Shown: positions 53,279-61,310 of the stretch, piece by piece
Position numbering within the stretch: position 1 is the first letter of the stretch
Layout: every line of letters begins with the position of its first letter
From: Bacteroidales bacterium
GTDB lineage: Bacteria; Bacteroidota; Bacteroidia; Bacteroidales; F082
NCBI GenBank assembly: GCA_023229245.1
Contig: JALNZU010000009.1
Coordinates: 1 to 64,000, forward strand
Direction of reading: 5' to 3'
DNA: 64,000 nucleotides
Notes under the pieces: generated by a model
Told to the model about the DNA's origin: nothing
Databases searched by the model: none
What the model saw: only the letters and a program-made list of their open reading frames with translations
Translations under genes and position numbers: made by a program

Positions 53279-54334
53279 ATGTTATATTCAACACTTATTC
53301 GTCCAATTCTTTTTACGGTTGATCCGGAAAGGGTGCATAGTTGGGTGGTTGGTGGGTTAAAGCTTGCTTTTGCCATACCGGGTGTCAGGCTTTTGATCGG
53401 CTATTGTACAAAAGTGAACGACCCCAAGCTACAACGGGAAGTGTTTGGCCTTCGCTTTTCAAATCCGGTAGGTATTGCAGCCGGCTTCGACAAAGATGCC
53501 CAACTCTTTAATGAACTGTCGGCATTGGGCTTTGGACATATTGAAGTAGGTACGATAACTCCTAAACCTCAGATGGGTAATCCTAAACCACGCCTTTTCC
53601 GACTTCCTAAAGACAAAGGACTGATCAACAGGATGGGGTTCAATAATCAAGGCCTTGATGCGGCGGTAAAAAAACTCAGAAAAAGGAAAACTACTGCTGT
53701 AATAGGAGCTAACTTAGGTAAAAACACCCTGACACCCAACGAAACAGCAATAGAAGATTATAGCAAAAACTTTGATGGATTGTTTGATGTGGCTGACTAT
53801 TTTGTGGTTAACGTAAGCTGCCCGAATATCACCGATCTTAGTGAACTTCAGGATCAGCAAGTGCTAACAGCTATTTTGCAGCGATTGCAGGAGATCAATG
53901 CAACAAAAAAAGAGCGAAAACCTATACTGCTTAAAGTATCACCCGATCTGAATGAAAAGCAATTAGATGAGGTAATTGAGATAGTACGTGTTACAAAAAT
54001 AGATGGAGTGATGGCTGTGAACACCACTATACGACGCGATAATATTAACAATGAGAATAATAATATTAGCCGAATCGGAAATGGTGGATTGAGCGGCTTG
54101 CCTTTACGGGAACGTGCCACAGAAGTGATACGTTATTTAGCCGAAAAATCGGGTAAAGCATTCCCAATTATTGGAGTAGGCGGCGTGTTTACACCTCAGG
54201 ATGCGATAGAAAAACTACAAGCGGGCGCTGATCTGATACAAGTCTATACCGGTTTTATTTATGAAGGACCGATGATTGCCCGACGAATCAATAAGGGGAT
54301 ACTTAAAGCAATAGAAAATGGACAGCTGAAGTAA
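53279..54334 (+). CDS. pyrD: dihydroorotate dehydrogenase (quinone)
   Basis: 351 residues from the ATG at 53279. Class 2 DHODH, with an N-terminal helical membrane-association segment (YSTLIRPILFTVDPERVHSW). FMN and substrate sites are visible as VGIAAGFDKDA, GHIEVGTITPKPQ, NRMGFNNQG, VVNVSCPN and GGLSGLPLRERATEVI. It oxidises dihydroorotate to orotate and passes electrons to quinone. A TTG at 53270 gives three extra residues only. Confidence 0.95.
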   Translation: MLYSTLIRPILFTVDPERVHSWVVGGLKLAFAIPGVRLLIGYCTKVNDPKLQREVFGLRFSNPVGIAAGFDKDAQLFNELSALGFGHIEVGTITPKPQMGNPKPRLFRLPKDKGLINRMGFNNQGLDAAVKKLRKRKTTAVIGANLGKNTLTPNETAIEDYSKNFDGLFDVADYFVVNVSCPNITDLSELQDQQVLTAILQRLQEINATKKERKPILLKVSPDLNEKQLDEVIEIVRVTKIDGVMAVNTTIRRDNINNENNNISRIGNGGLSGLPLRERATEVIRYLAEKSGKAFPIIGVGGVFTPQDAIEKLQAGADLIQVYTGFIYEGPMIARRINKGILKAIENGQLK

Positions 54335-54719
54335 AATCACAGCTGTTGATATTCTTTCAAAACGATCTGACGATACCAAGAAAGGAATGGATAAGAGTAT
54401 CTACGATGCGTAACAAATAAACCCCTCCCGACAGTGAATAATGATTTCCCATACCTATTGGTTGATTAGGAGCACATGCACCTTGTCTACCTACAATAAA
54501 CCGAAAGACAAAGTAGATAGGATGTTTATAGAATCCTTGTACCTGATGCTATACAGCGATCCATTGTATGTTTCAACAAAGCATCCACTTTAGTTGTACC
54601 CTGCTATCAAACAGCTCCTGTTAGGCTTCTATCCGGTACGTATCATTGAGATAATGGACTTTGCCGGATACTGGATTAAGGCTGTCAGTAATTCTTTTTT
54701 ATAACTATCCGATTTGAAC
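54335..54719. other. non-coding stretch after pyrD
   Basis: About 385 bases with stops in all frames. Short protein-like scraps suggest old degraded coding DNA, but no family can be named. Confidence 0.35.
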
Positions 54720-55193
54720 TTACTTGACGAGTTCAAAAAAGCGTTCGGTCAGCAGGCTGTCTTCCCACTTTTTAACACCATTGATCCATACTTCGGTAAC
54801 TATCTCCCGATTTTTCCCGCGATATATTTTACAGCTTAGGGTATCTCTGTAATTTTCACCCCATTGAATATAAGTTTTTGGAAATTCTTCCTTGTTGTCT
54901 GTATTTGGGAAAAATGCCAGGCGATAGCCGGCCTCATGCTTATATATGTAATACTGATTAGACAAAGCTGATTTTTCGGAATAGGTTCCATCAGTTTCAT
55001 CTTTCACTATATACAACACTTTGACAGAGCTTTGGTCAAAATAGTACTCGGATTGAGGATTCAGAAGGTCATTGCCGTCTTTATCTTTTACAGCGATCTC
55101 AATTTTAGTATCAATCACAAAGGCCTCACTCTTTTCCTTGTCGGAACAAGCAGCTAATAAAATAAGTGCTGCCAAAAAAATCTTTGTTTTCAT
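54720..55193 (-). CDS. small lipoprotein, unknown function
   Basis: 157 residues with a short signal peptide and LLAAC lipobox (Cys about 16). Beta-rich body, charged, with a FFPNTDNKEEFPKTYIQWGENYRDTLSC segment that recalls small Bacteroidota lipoproteins of unknown role. It stands alone in sparse accessory DNA. Confidence 0.6.
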   Translation of the reverse strand: MKTKIFLAALILLAACSDKEKSEAFVIDTKIEIAVKDKDGNDLLNPQSEYYFDQSSVKVLYIVKDETDGTYSEKSALSNQYYIYKHEAGYRLAFFPNTDNKEEFPKTYIQWGENYRDTLSCKIYRGKNREIVTEVWINGVKKWEDSLLTERFFELVK

Positions 55194-55503
55194 AGTTTCT
55201 TTGTTAATAATTTCCTCATAAAAGATATCTCTTCACAAAAAGAAGAGCGTGCTAATATACGCTTTATCCTGTTAAAAGTCAAGCATTTTTCAATTGAATT
55301 TTAAATTATTTGGAATGTATGTTTTAAATACATCTGTATAATATAGATAAACAGCTGTATATATGTGATTTAGAAATACTCTAAATCAGAGGCGAATTAA
55401 TTGTTACTTTGTCTGAGTTCTTTGTAAAAAGAAGTAACTATAGGTAAATATTCAAGTAACCCATTTAAAATCAATATATTTATTATACTTATAAGCCTGC
55501 CCT
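55194..55503. other. AT-rich non-coding stretch
   Basis: About 310 very AT-rich bases with no recognisable gene or repeat, between the small lipoprotein gene and a decayed ORF. Confidence 0.35.
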
Positions 55504-55834
55504 ATGGAAAAAGATAAAATAAAAAAAAGAATCCTTCAATAACCTTAAGCAAGAAAATCCTCAACCCACACTTTTACTGTTTTGTGCACTACTTGAACGT
55601 TCTAAAAATGAATTATTGATGATCAGTGAATGACGTATAATTAATTTTCATTTTGGATCATTAGACGCTCATCTTGGTGCATATTTATTCCCAAAAACAA
55701 GAATCGAAGCTGATAAACCCCAACATTTTGAATCCAACAAATATGCATATTTAATTTTTGGAAATAATGGTTTGAAATTGGATCATGCATTGCAACAAAC
55801 AGGAAAGGCTTCAATTCCTAAAAGAATTGTGTGA
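55504..55834 (+). pseudogene. decayed ORF, unknown family
   Basis: An ATG at 55504 leads through an A-rich run (55521-55528) into a different frame that continues protein-like (SFNNLKQENPQPTLLLFCAL..., then GSLDAHLGAYLFPKTRIEAD) across one in-frame TGA at 55631-55633 to a TGA at 55832-55834. A further frame change near 55820 would add a CxxC segment (NCVICERSTVHTFDK). One frameshift plus one or two stops suggest a dead gene of about 110-140 codons. No family recognised. Confidence 0.4.
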
Positions 55835-55892
55835 TTTGTGAACGTTCAACAGTGCATACGTTCGACAAACACAGCTTAGTAGGACTGTTTTA

Positions 55893-56447
55893 TCAGAAAC
55901 TGATCCCCAATGCAAGACCGGGAAGGGTGTAAACTATCGTTTTTGTAATTGTTTGGCCGGCATTTTTACCTGAATCCCATGTTTCGGTTCTTACTTTCAT
56001 TATTAATGGAAGTACAAGCCTGAGGTTGACTTTCTGTGTTTTCAGCGGTAGAAACCTATAAGCAAATATGGGATATAGATAATATTTTATTGAAGTATTT
56101 TCCGAGTATCCAGCCAAAAATGTTGCGCCAACTCCTGATTCAAAAAAATGACGTCCTTGCCCCAAAAGCACAGAAAAATAGTGCGGAAATGTTATATATT
56201 TATCTGCAGGTTTAGAACTAAATAAATGCAGATCCATGAAAATCCCTGTACCGGCTCGTCCTGTCAAAGCAAGGTGCGGCCTGAGAAAAAATATACGCTC
56301 ATAATTGATGCCAAACAGAGATACATCGCCTAATACCGATAAATTGATGTTATTAACCGGCCTTGATTCTATCCCGATATGTTCATCCTGACCAAAAGCA
56401 AGTACAGCAGTTATGAGTAGTAGAGCTGACAATAATATATTTTTCAC
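55893..56447 (-). CDS. small outer-membrane barrel, unknown function
   Basis: 184 residues from a GTG at 56447 (an ATG is out of frame). Signal peptide ending AFGQ, then about eight amphipathic strands (NINLSVLGDVSLFGINYERIF, FESGVGATFLAGY) and a terminal Phe (PGLALGISF), the usual outer-membrane barrel end. No family recognised. It lies 6 nt downstream of a lipoprotein gene on the same strand, so the two are probably a unit. Confidence 0.6.
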   Translation of the reverse strand: MKNILLSALLLITAVLAFGQDEHIGIESRPVNNINLSVLGDVSLFGINYERIFFLRPHLALTGRAGTGIFMDLHLFSSKPADKYITFPHYFSVLLGQGRHFFESGVGATFLAGYSENTSIKYYLYPIFAYRFLPLKTQKVNLRLVLPLIMKVRTETWDSGKNAGQTITKTIVYTLPGLALGISF

Positions 56448-56453
56448 ATCTAA

Positions 56454-57005
56454 TTATTTTACACTGAATTTCACTTCAAAATGTTTTACTTCCGTTTGGA
56501 TATCATCAATCTTAAATGCACTTGAAAAAGCAGACCTATATTCCCCTTTTGTCAATGGATGAGTGTCGCTATGGTAGTTATCATTAGGGCATCCTATGTA
56601 ACCATAATTTTGGTCTTTATGCCATAGCCAAGGAATCTCAATCTTTAAACTACCTGTTGCTGGGATTGTTAAGCCACCTATCATTTCACAAAAAATATGT
56701 TTATAGGGTTTACCCAAATCTGAATGGTTTTGTGAAGAATCCAGTTTGTAAAGACGGAAGAAATCAGTGGTATTCATTTGGGCATGGAAAAAAAACAGGT
56801 CTTCACTCGATTTATTTTCGATTACAAAGCTAAATACAATATTCTCTCCTTGTTTAAAAACTGATTTCTCAATACCAAGTGTATCTAGTACCCGCAGTTG
56901 AAACTCAACAGGTAGCTCATTGCTGTTCTTCTTACAACTCAGCATTGAGGGCAACAAGAGCCCGCATAAAAGGCCTAAAACGGCCAAAGTTTTAATTCTT
57001 TTCAT
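56454..57005 (-). CDS. lipoprotein, immunoglobulin-like fold
   Basis: 183 residues with a signal peptide and SMLSC lipobox (Cys about 24). The body has IVFSFVIENKSSEDLFF and ATGSLKIEIPWLWHKDQNYGYIGCPNDNYH segments, like the intracellular proteinase-inhibitor (BsuPI-like) or other immunoglobulin-like folds. No function can be named. First gene of a likely pair with the small barrel gene. Confidence 0.55.
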   Translation of the reverse strand: MKRIKTLAVLGLLCGLLLPSMLSCKKNSNELPVEFQLRVLDTLGIEKSVFKQGENIVFSFVIENKSSEDLFFFHAQMNTTDFFRLYKLDSSQNHSDLGKPYKHIFCEMIGGLTIPATGSLKIEIPWLWHKDQNYGYIGCPNDNYHSDTHPLTKGEYRSAFSSAFKIDDIQTEVKHFEVKFSVK

Positions 57006-57308
57006 ATTTCAAGGGATTTATGGTTAAAATACTTGTTACTATCATTATCGGTAGGCGGTTTGACGTTCGGGCGGGAAACTCAATCGCCCAGACGAGATTC
57101 GACGTTTCAAACCTTAGTAAAAACATCATAGTCATCCCCAAAATTTTAGATGTTTCATTTTTTCTTTTATGAGTAGATCATTTTACTTGCTATGTCTTCT
57201 AACACTATCTTGCTTAAAGCATTTACCTAAAACTGTTAATTAAATTCAGAAACATATAAAATTCAAGCAAATAGCATACCAGTTTAATTCAAAAACATAC
57301 AGTAAAAC
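57006..57308. other. gap upstream of IS element, with hairpin
   Basis: About 300 bases without a gene. Contains a compound imperfect hairpin (57057-57113) that is more GC-rich than its surroundings. Confidence 0.35.
57057..57113. repeat. compound imperfect hairpin
   Basis: Outer arms GGTTTGACGT (57057-57066) and ACGTTTCAAACC (57102-57113), with inner GGGCG / CGCCC (57069-57073, 57085-57089). Function unknown. Confidence 0.45.
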
Positions 57309-58850
57309 TTTAATCCCAAACCCTAAAAAGTAGATAATAGAAAATTAAAAAAACTACCCCGATCGGGCTTTGAAACACAAGAGACCGGGGACAGAACTCA
57401 AGCTGATAAACGGACGATACTACCTTTATAGCGTAAAATCTGTTTATGACAAAACACTAAAAAACTCAAGAAAAGTTTCGCTCGGTATTTTTGGGGAGTA
57501 TCAGCCAAGAGAAAGGATTCATTCCATCGGAAAAGGCGGAGCTGAAAAAAGAAAAGCAGGAACACCTATATCGATAAGCAAGTGATGGTATTCGAATACG
57601 GATTTGCCAAGTGGCTCCTATACGAATTGGAAGACAACGGACTGCTGAACTCCATGAAAAAATATTTCCCAGAACATTGGCAGTTCATTGTTTTTATGGT
57701 GAATTGCCGCTTGGTCTTCAAGTCTTCATTGAAAAATATTCCTACCGAGCTGGAACGCTCTGCCATTTTGGATCTTCTCGGATGGAAGGGAAAGATATAC
57801 GACCAGAAGGTATCGGACATGCTTTTTGAGGTTGGACAGATGCGTCAGTCCATCCATGAATTCATGAGTCCGCAAGATAACAGGCGACGGAGCGTTATGA
57901 TTGATGCCACGGACATCATCCTGCAATCGGATAACATTGCCCTATCGCAAAAGGGGTACAATTCAAGCATGGATTTCCAGCCACAATTCGTGCTTCTCTA
58001 CCTGTACGACGCACTCTCGCTGGAACCGCTTTATTACCGCCTGCTTCCTGGAAACATTAGAGAAATGTCTGCTATGCACAACACCATAAGGATCAGTGGG
58101 ATGGAAGAGTGTATGTTTATATCCGACAAGAGTTTTTTCTCAGAATCAAACATAGGGGAACTCGAAAGAATGTTGATGCAATATATCATCCCACTCAGAC
58201 GGGAAAACCGATTAATATCTTACGGTGCGTTGGACAAGAAAGAGCAGTCTGAGAATTATTCTAATTTCTCAAAGAGATTTATCTTCCATGCCCACACGCT
58301 GAACCTTGGGAAAAGAAAGATAGATTTATTGTTAGACGGGAAGCTCAGGGAACAGGAAAAAACGGATTACCTCAGTAAGATACAATCCCTACCGGAAAGT
58401 TTCTCAAAACCAAAATTCAACGACAAACTACAATCCATGGGCACACTTGCCATTTTACACCATACGTCGTTTTCACCCGAGGATCTATATGTCGAATACA
58501 AGAACAGAGGCGAGATAGAACAATATTTCGATCATTTTAAGAATGCCATAGATGCCTCATGCTCTCCATGCAATGGGAAGAATCGCTCCAAGGGTGGATG
58601 TTCATCAACCACATAAGTATGCAGCTCATATATGGGCTATTTCGCATACTAAAAACCACCCCTCTGAACAAAAAGCAAATGTTGATTCACAAATATTCGA
58701 TAAACGATACGATAGAACATATGAAGTCAATCAAGCAAATCAGATTTGCTCAAGAGGAGTTCGTGATTTCAGAAATGAACAAGTCAACCAAGATATTACT
58801 AAAGCAAATGAAAATAACGATTGCCTAAAAATTTAGGGTTTGGGGTTAAA
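57309..58850 (+). mobile_element. IS4/IS1634-like insertion sequence, decayed
   Basis: About 1.54 kb bounded by 19-bp imperfect terminal inverted repeats: TTTAATCCCAAACCCTAAA at 57309-57327 and its complement at 58832-58850, one mismatch. Inside is a DDE transposase broken by two frameshifts. No clear target-site duplication was found, so it is an old copy or the ends have been altered. Confidence 0.8.
57370..58828 (+). pseudogene. IS1634-like transposase, two frameshifts
   Basis: Three fragments in different frames: 57370-57585 (frame 1), 57582-58616 and 58559-58828. Joined, they would give about 480 residues. The DDE residues are seen as D in MIDATDI, D in FISDKSF and Glu in the YREK signature (YKNRGEIEQYFDHFK), which fits the IS4-family Y-x2-R-x3-E-x6-K spacing exactly. 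The first shift lies at an A6 run (57545-57550); the second near 58556 breaks the C-terminal domain. A slippage at the first site cannot be excluded, but two breaks argue for a dead gene. Confidence 0.8.
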
Positions 58851-59456
58851 TTTTCCGCTAAAGCTCGTTGTGATTAGTCTGCTCTTTTTATTTCCAACAT
58901 CTTTGATGTTTTGGTCCCGCATAAGGCTTCGCTGATCCCATAAGGGCATACACCATCTTGAACCCTTGTAGTGAAGTAGTCTAACTGGTATGCTGTTAAT
59001 TGCTGTTGCTCCATAAAATAAATTTTGAACTGGCTGCTCCTTAAATTAAAAGATTCAGACTTTCCTTTATGAGTGTACTGCTCGTAAAGTATTATGTCTT
59101 ATGCTGATTCTTTGCATGATATATGACAGTATCACTACCTGTCCCAGCACTATTGGTGAATCATACAAGACCTCTATGGATAAGATAATAATCTTTATCT
59201 GTGTATTGCTTGATTTTCTCATTCGGATAACGGTGAATTTTGGCATTCCCCCCCCCCTGATAGATATCAAGAACCAATGCTCAGTTGCACACTAATATGA
59301 GTTTTAGATTTCTGTTCGACATTACTCCAGTGTTGTTAATGGCTTTTATCTGATTTATAGTTATTCCTGATACCCTTGCTAATCGCTATTGTTTCTTATC
59401 AACTCAGTGCATACAGGGACTTGCACCTTGCTAGACCAATACTTTACTTGACATAC
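58851..59456. other. non-coding stretch with a C10 run
   Basis: About 600 bases with no supported gene. A run of ten C at 59248-59257 stands out. A terminator for the minus-strand T9SS gene follows. Confidence 0.4.
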
Positions 59457-59489
59457 AAAAAAGCCAGCTTATTTATGGCTGGCTTTTCA
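59457..59489 (-). terminator. intrinsic terminator after Omp28-like gene
   Basis: AAAAGCCAGC / GCTGGCTTTT stem; on the minus strand it ends in a T-run just after the stop at 59508. Confidence 0.8.
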
Positions 59490-59507
59490 TCTACTTAACT
59501 AAAACAA

Positions 59508-61271
59508 TTATTCACTGATAATTATATTTTTAACCACTTGTTCACCTTGCTCGTTGATGAACTGCATTGAATAAGCTCCTTTATGGAAGCCAGTCAGGTC
59601 GATGGTTAGTTTCAACTCACCGTCCAAACCTGTTTCACTTACTATCTGACCCATCATATTGATCATTCGCATGTGACGTATGCCGTCAACTAATTTGACA
59701 TGCAACAGGCTGTTAGCTGGTACGGGAAACACTTTGATCTTATCCATATCATTCTCTTCAATACCTGTAGGTTTGATCACAAAAAAGCTCACTACTTCTT
59801 CATATTCAAATTTTGCATCGCTTTCGAAGAAAATATTTCCGCTGTCGTCCTCCAATTCATATTTCCCCCTACCTTGCGTATTGTTAAAACCATTACCTCC
59901 CGAATCCTGCATTACAAATCGGATGCAATCATCGTTTTTCACGATTATTTCATGCTCATGAAGCTTTACTCCGGCCGATGGCATATCTTCGTAAGGACCG
60001 CCTTCCGCTAAAATCGTCATATCAGAAGAATACGCAGTCCAACTAATCTCGCTACCATACTTATCTTGCCACAATCTGAGTGTAATAGTATTGGTAGGAG
60101 CTTCCATAGAAATAGTTTCATCGCCGCTCAGTAACACCTCTTTTGTAGTTAGGATATTCTGCTCAACGGCTGTATTGTTAATCTCCAAAATAGTTAAAAG
60201 AACAACGCTTTCGATACCAGGAGCCATGATGTCAAATTCAATAGAAGCTTGTTCTTCGGAAAGAATTGAGCCTTCCCACGTTTGGGTAGTTTTTGTACCG
60301 TTAATATCTAATTCGAACAATATGGACGTTACTTCATCACTGCCTCCGTTGAATATTACTGTTTCTATAGCCTTTATTCCATTACATGCGATTTTATCTT
60401 TTTGTTTTACCGATGCTATAACAGGATTTACTGGCTTTTTATCTTCAAATGTTACTGGAAGTTTATTAGCTGTAATAATGAAATAATCGCCTTCAGCAAT
60501 GAATGCCAAAAATTCCAGGTCGGCGAGTATTACTTCAACGCCATTCGGATCTCCAATTATCTCAGGAATAAGATATTCATATTTTTTTTCAATCAAAGAA
60601 CCTTGTGAAGTAGTTGTTATTTCATCTCCCCATACTGAAGTTATGATATCTCTTAACGTATGCATGTGATTATATTCATCGCCTACAATCTGCAGGGGAT
60701 TATATTCCATACCAGATTGCGATCCCAAAATGTTGTTTTGAAGCATGGCGATGCTTAGTTTATTTGATGTTCCAGGACCGTCGGAAGTATAATACAGTTC
60801 TATCTGTATGGTCGCTAAACGTGTTATTGGATTAATAGAGCAAACACCTCCAATATTCACAGGCGAAACCTGAGTAAGTTGTGTATTGACGGCACTTTCC
60901 CATCCATTTGCATGAGTAACTCCATTTCCGCTTCCATGACTTCTATTTACCGCTCCGCAAGGATAGCCCGATTGCGCTGCAAGATGACCGTCGTGAATTG
61001 CCTTGCCTGCATCGCAATTAAAGTTAGGATATGAAGTCTGAGCATAATATCCGGCATGGATGTTTATTGCCCAGAATCTGTCGGGATTTGCAATGGCAAT
61101 ATTATTGGCTGTTAAATGACCTTTTGGACAATTTACGCATTGTCTTCCCGTATATTCTTCAAGGATGGCGTTTTTATTTGTCGTATCGGTCGATACATAA
61201 TTCTGCGCCTTTATCTGAAGTGTAAGGCATATTAGTAGCGTCAATCCTGAAAAAAAAGTCATTAATTTCAT
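59508..61271 (-). CDS. Omp28-like T9SS cargo protein
   Basis: 587 residues. Signal peptide ending IKAQ, then an Omp28-related region (about 25-260) that starts AILEEYTGRQCVNCPKGH, where CVNC resembles a thioredoxin CxxC. A beta-rich middle carries a Gly-rich motif (QDSGGNGFNNTQGRGKYEL), and a T9SS type A sorting domain ends the protein (about 505-587, IKVFPVPANSLLHV to KNIIISE). Exported and surface-placed; ligand unknown. Follows the larger T9SS gene on the same strand with a 39-nt gap, so they are probably co-expressed. Confidence 0.8.
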   Translation of the reverse strand: MKLMTFFSGLTLLICLTLQIKAQNYVSTDTTNKNAILEEYTGRQCVNCPKGHLTANNIAIANPDRFWAINIHAGYYAQTSYPNFNCDAGKAIHDGHLAAQSGYPCGAVNRSHGSGNGVTHANGWESAVNTQLTQVSPVNIGGVCSINPITRLATIQIELYYTSDGPGTSNKLSIAMLQNNILGSQSGMEYNPLQIVGDEYNHMHTLRDIITSVWGDEITTTSQGSLIEKKYEYLIPEIIGDPNGVEVILADLEFLAFIAEGDYFIITANKLPVTFEDKKPVNPVIASVKQKDKIACNGIKAIETVIFNGGSDEVTSILFELDINGTKTTQTWEGSILSEEQASIEFDIMAPGIESVVLLTILEINNTAVEQNILTTKEVLLSGDETISMEAPTNTITLRLWQDKYGSEISWTAYSSDMTILAEGGPYEDMPSAGVKLHEHEIIVKNDDCIRFVMQDSGGNGFNNTQGRGKYELEDDSGNIFFESDAKFEYEEVVSFFVIKPTGIEENDMDKIKVFPVPANSLLHVKLVDGIRHMRMINMMGQIVSETGLDGELKLTIDLTGFHKGAYSMQFINEQGEQVVKNIIISE

Positions 61272-61310
61272 ATTGTAATCATTTTTATTTGTTTAGTTTT
61301 CTATTATTTA

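Noticed and set aside
57370..57585. Small separate gene upstream of the transposase
   Set aside because: Its sequence continues as the N-terminus of the transposase in another frame, so it is a fragment of the same broken gene.
59101..59295. A possible 64-residue plus-strand gene
   Set aside because: It crosses the C10 run, has no recognised family, promoter or codon pattern like the neighbours, and is probably a chance frame.
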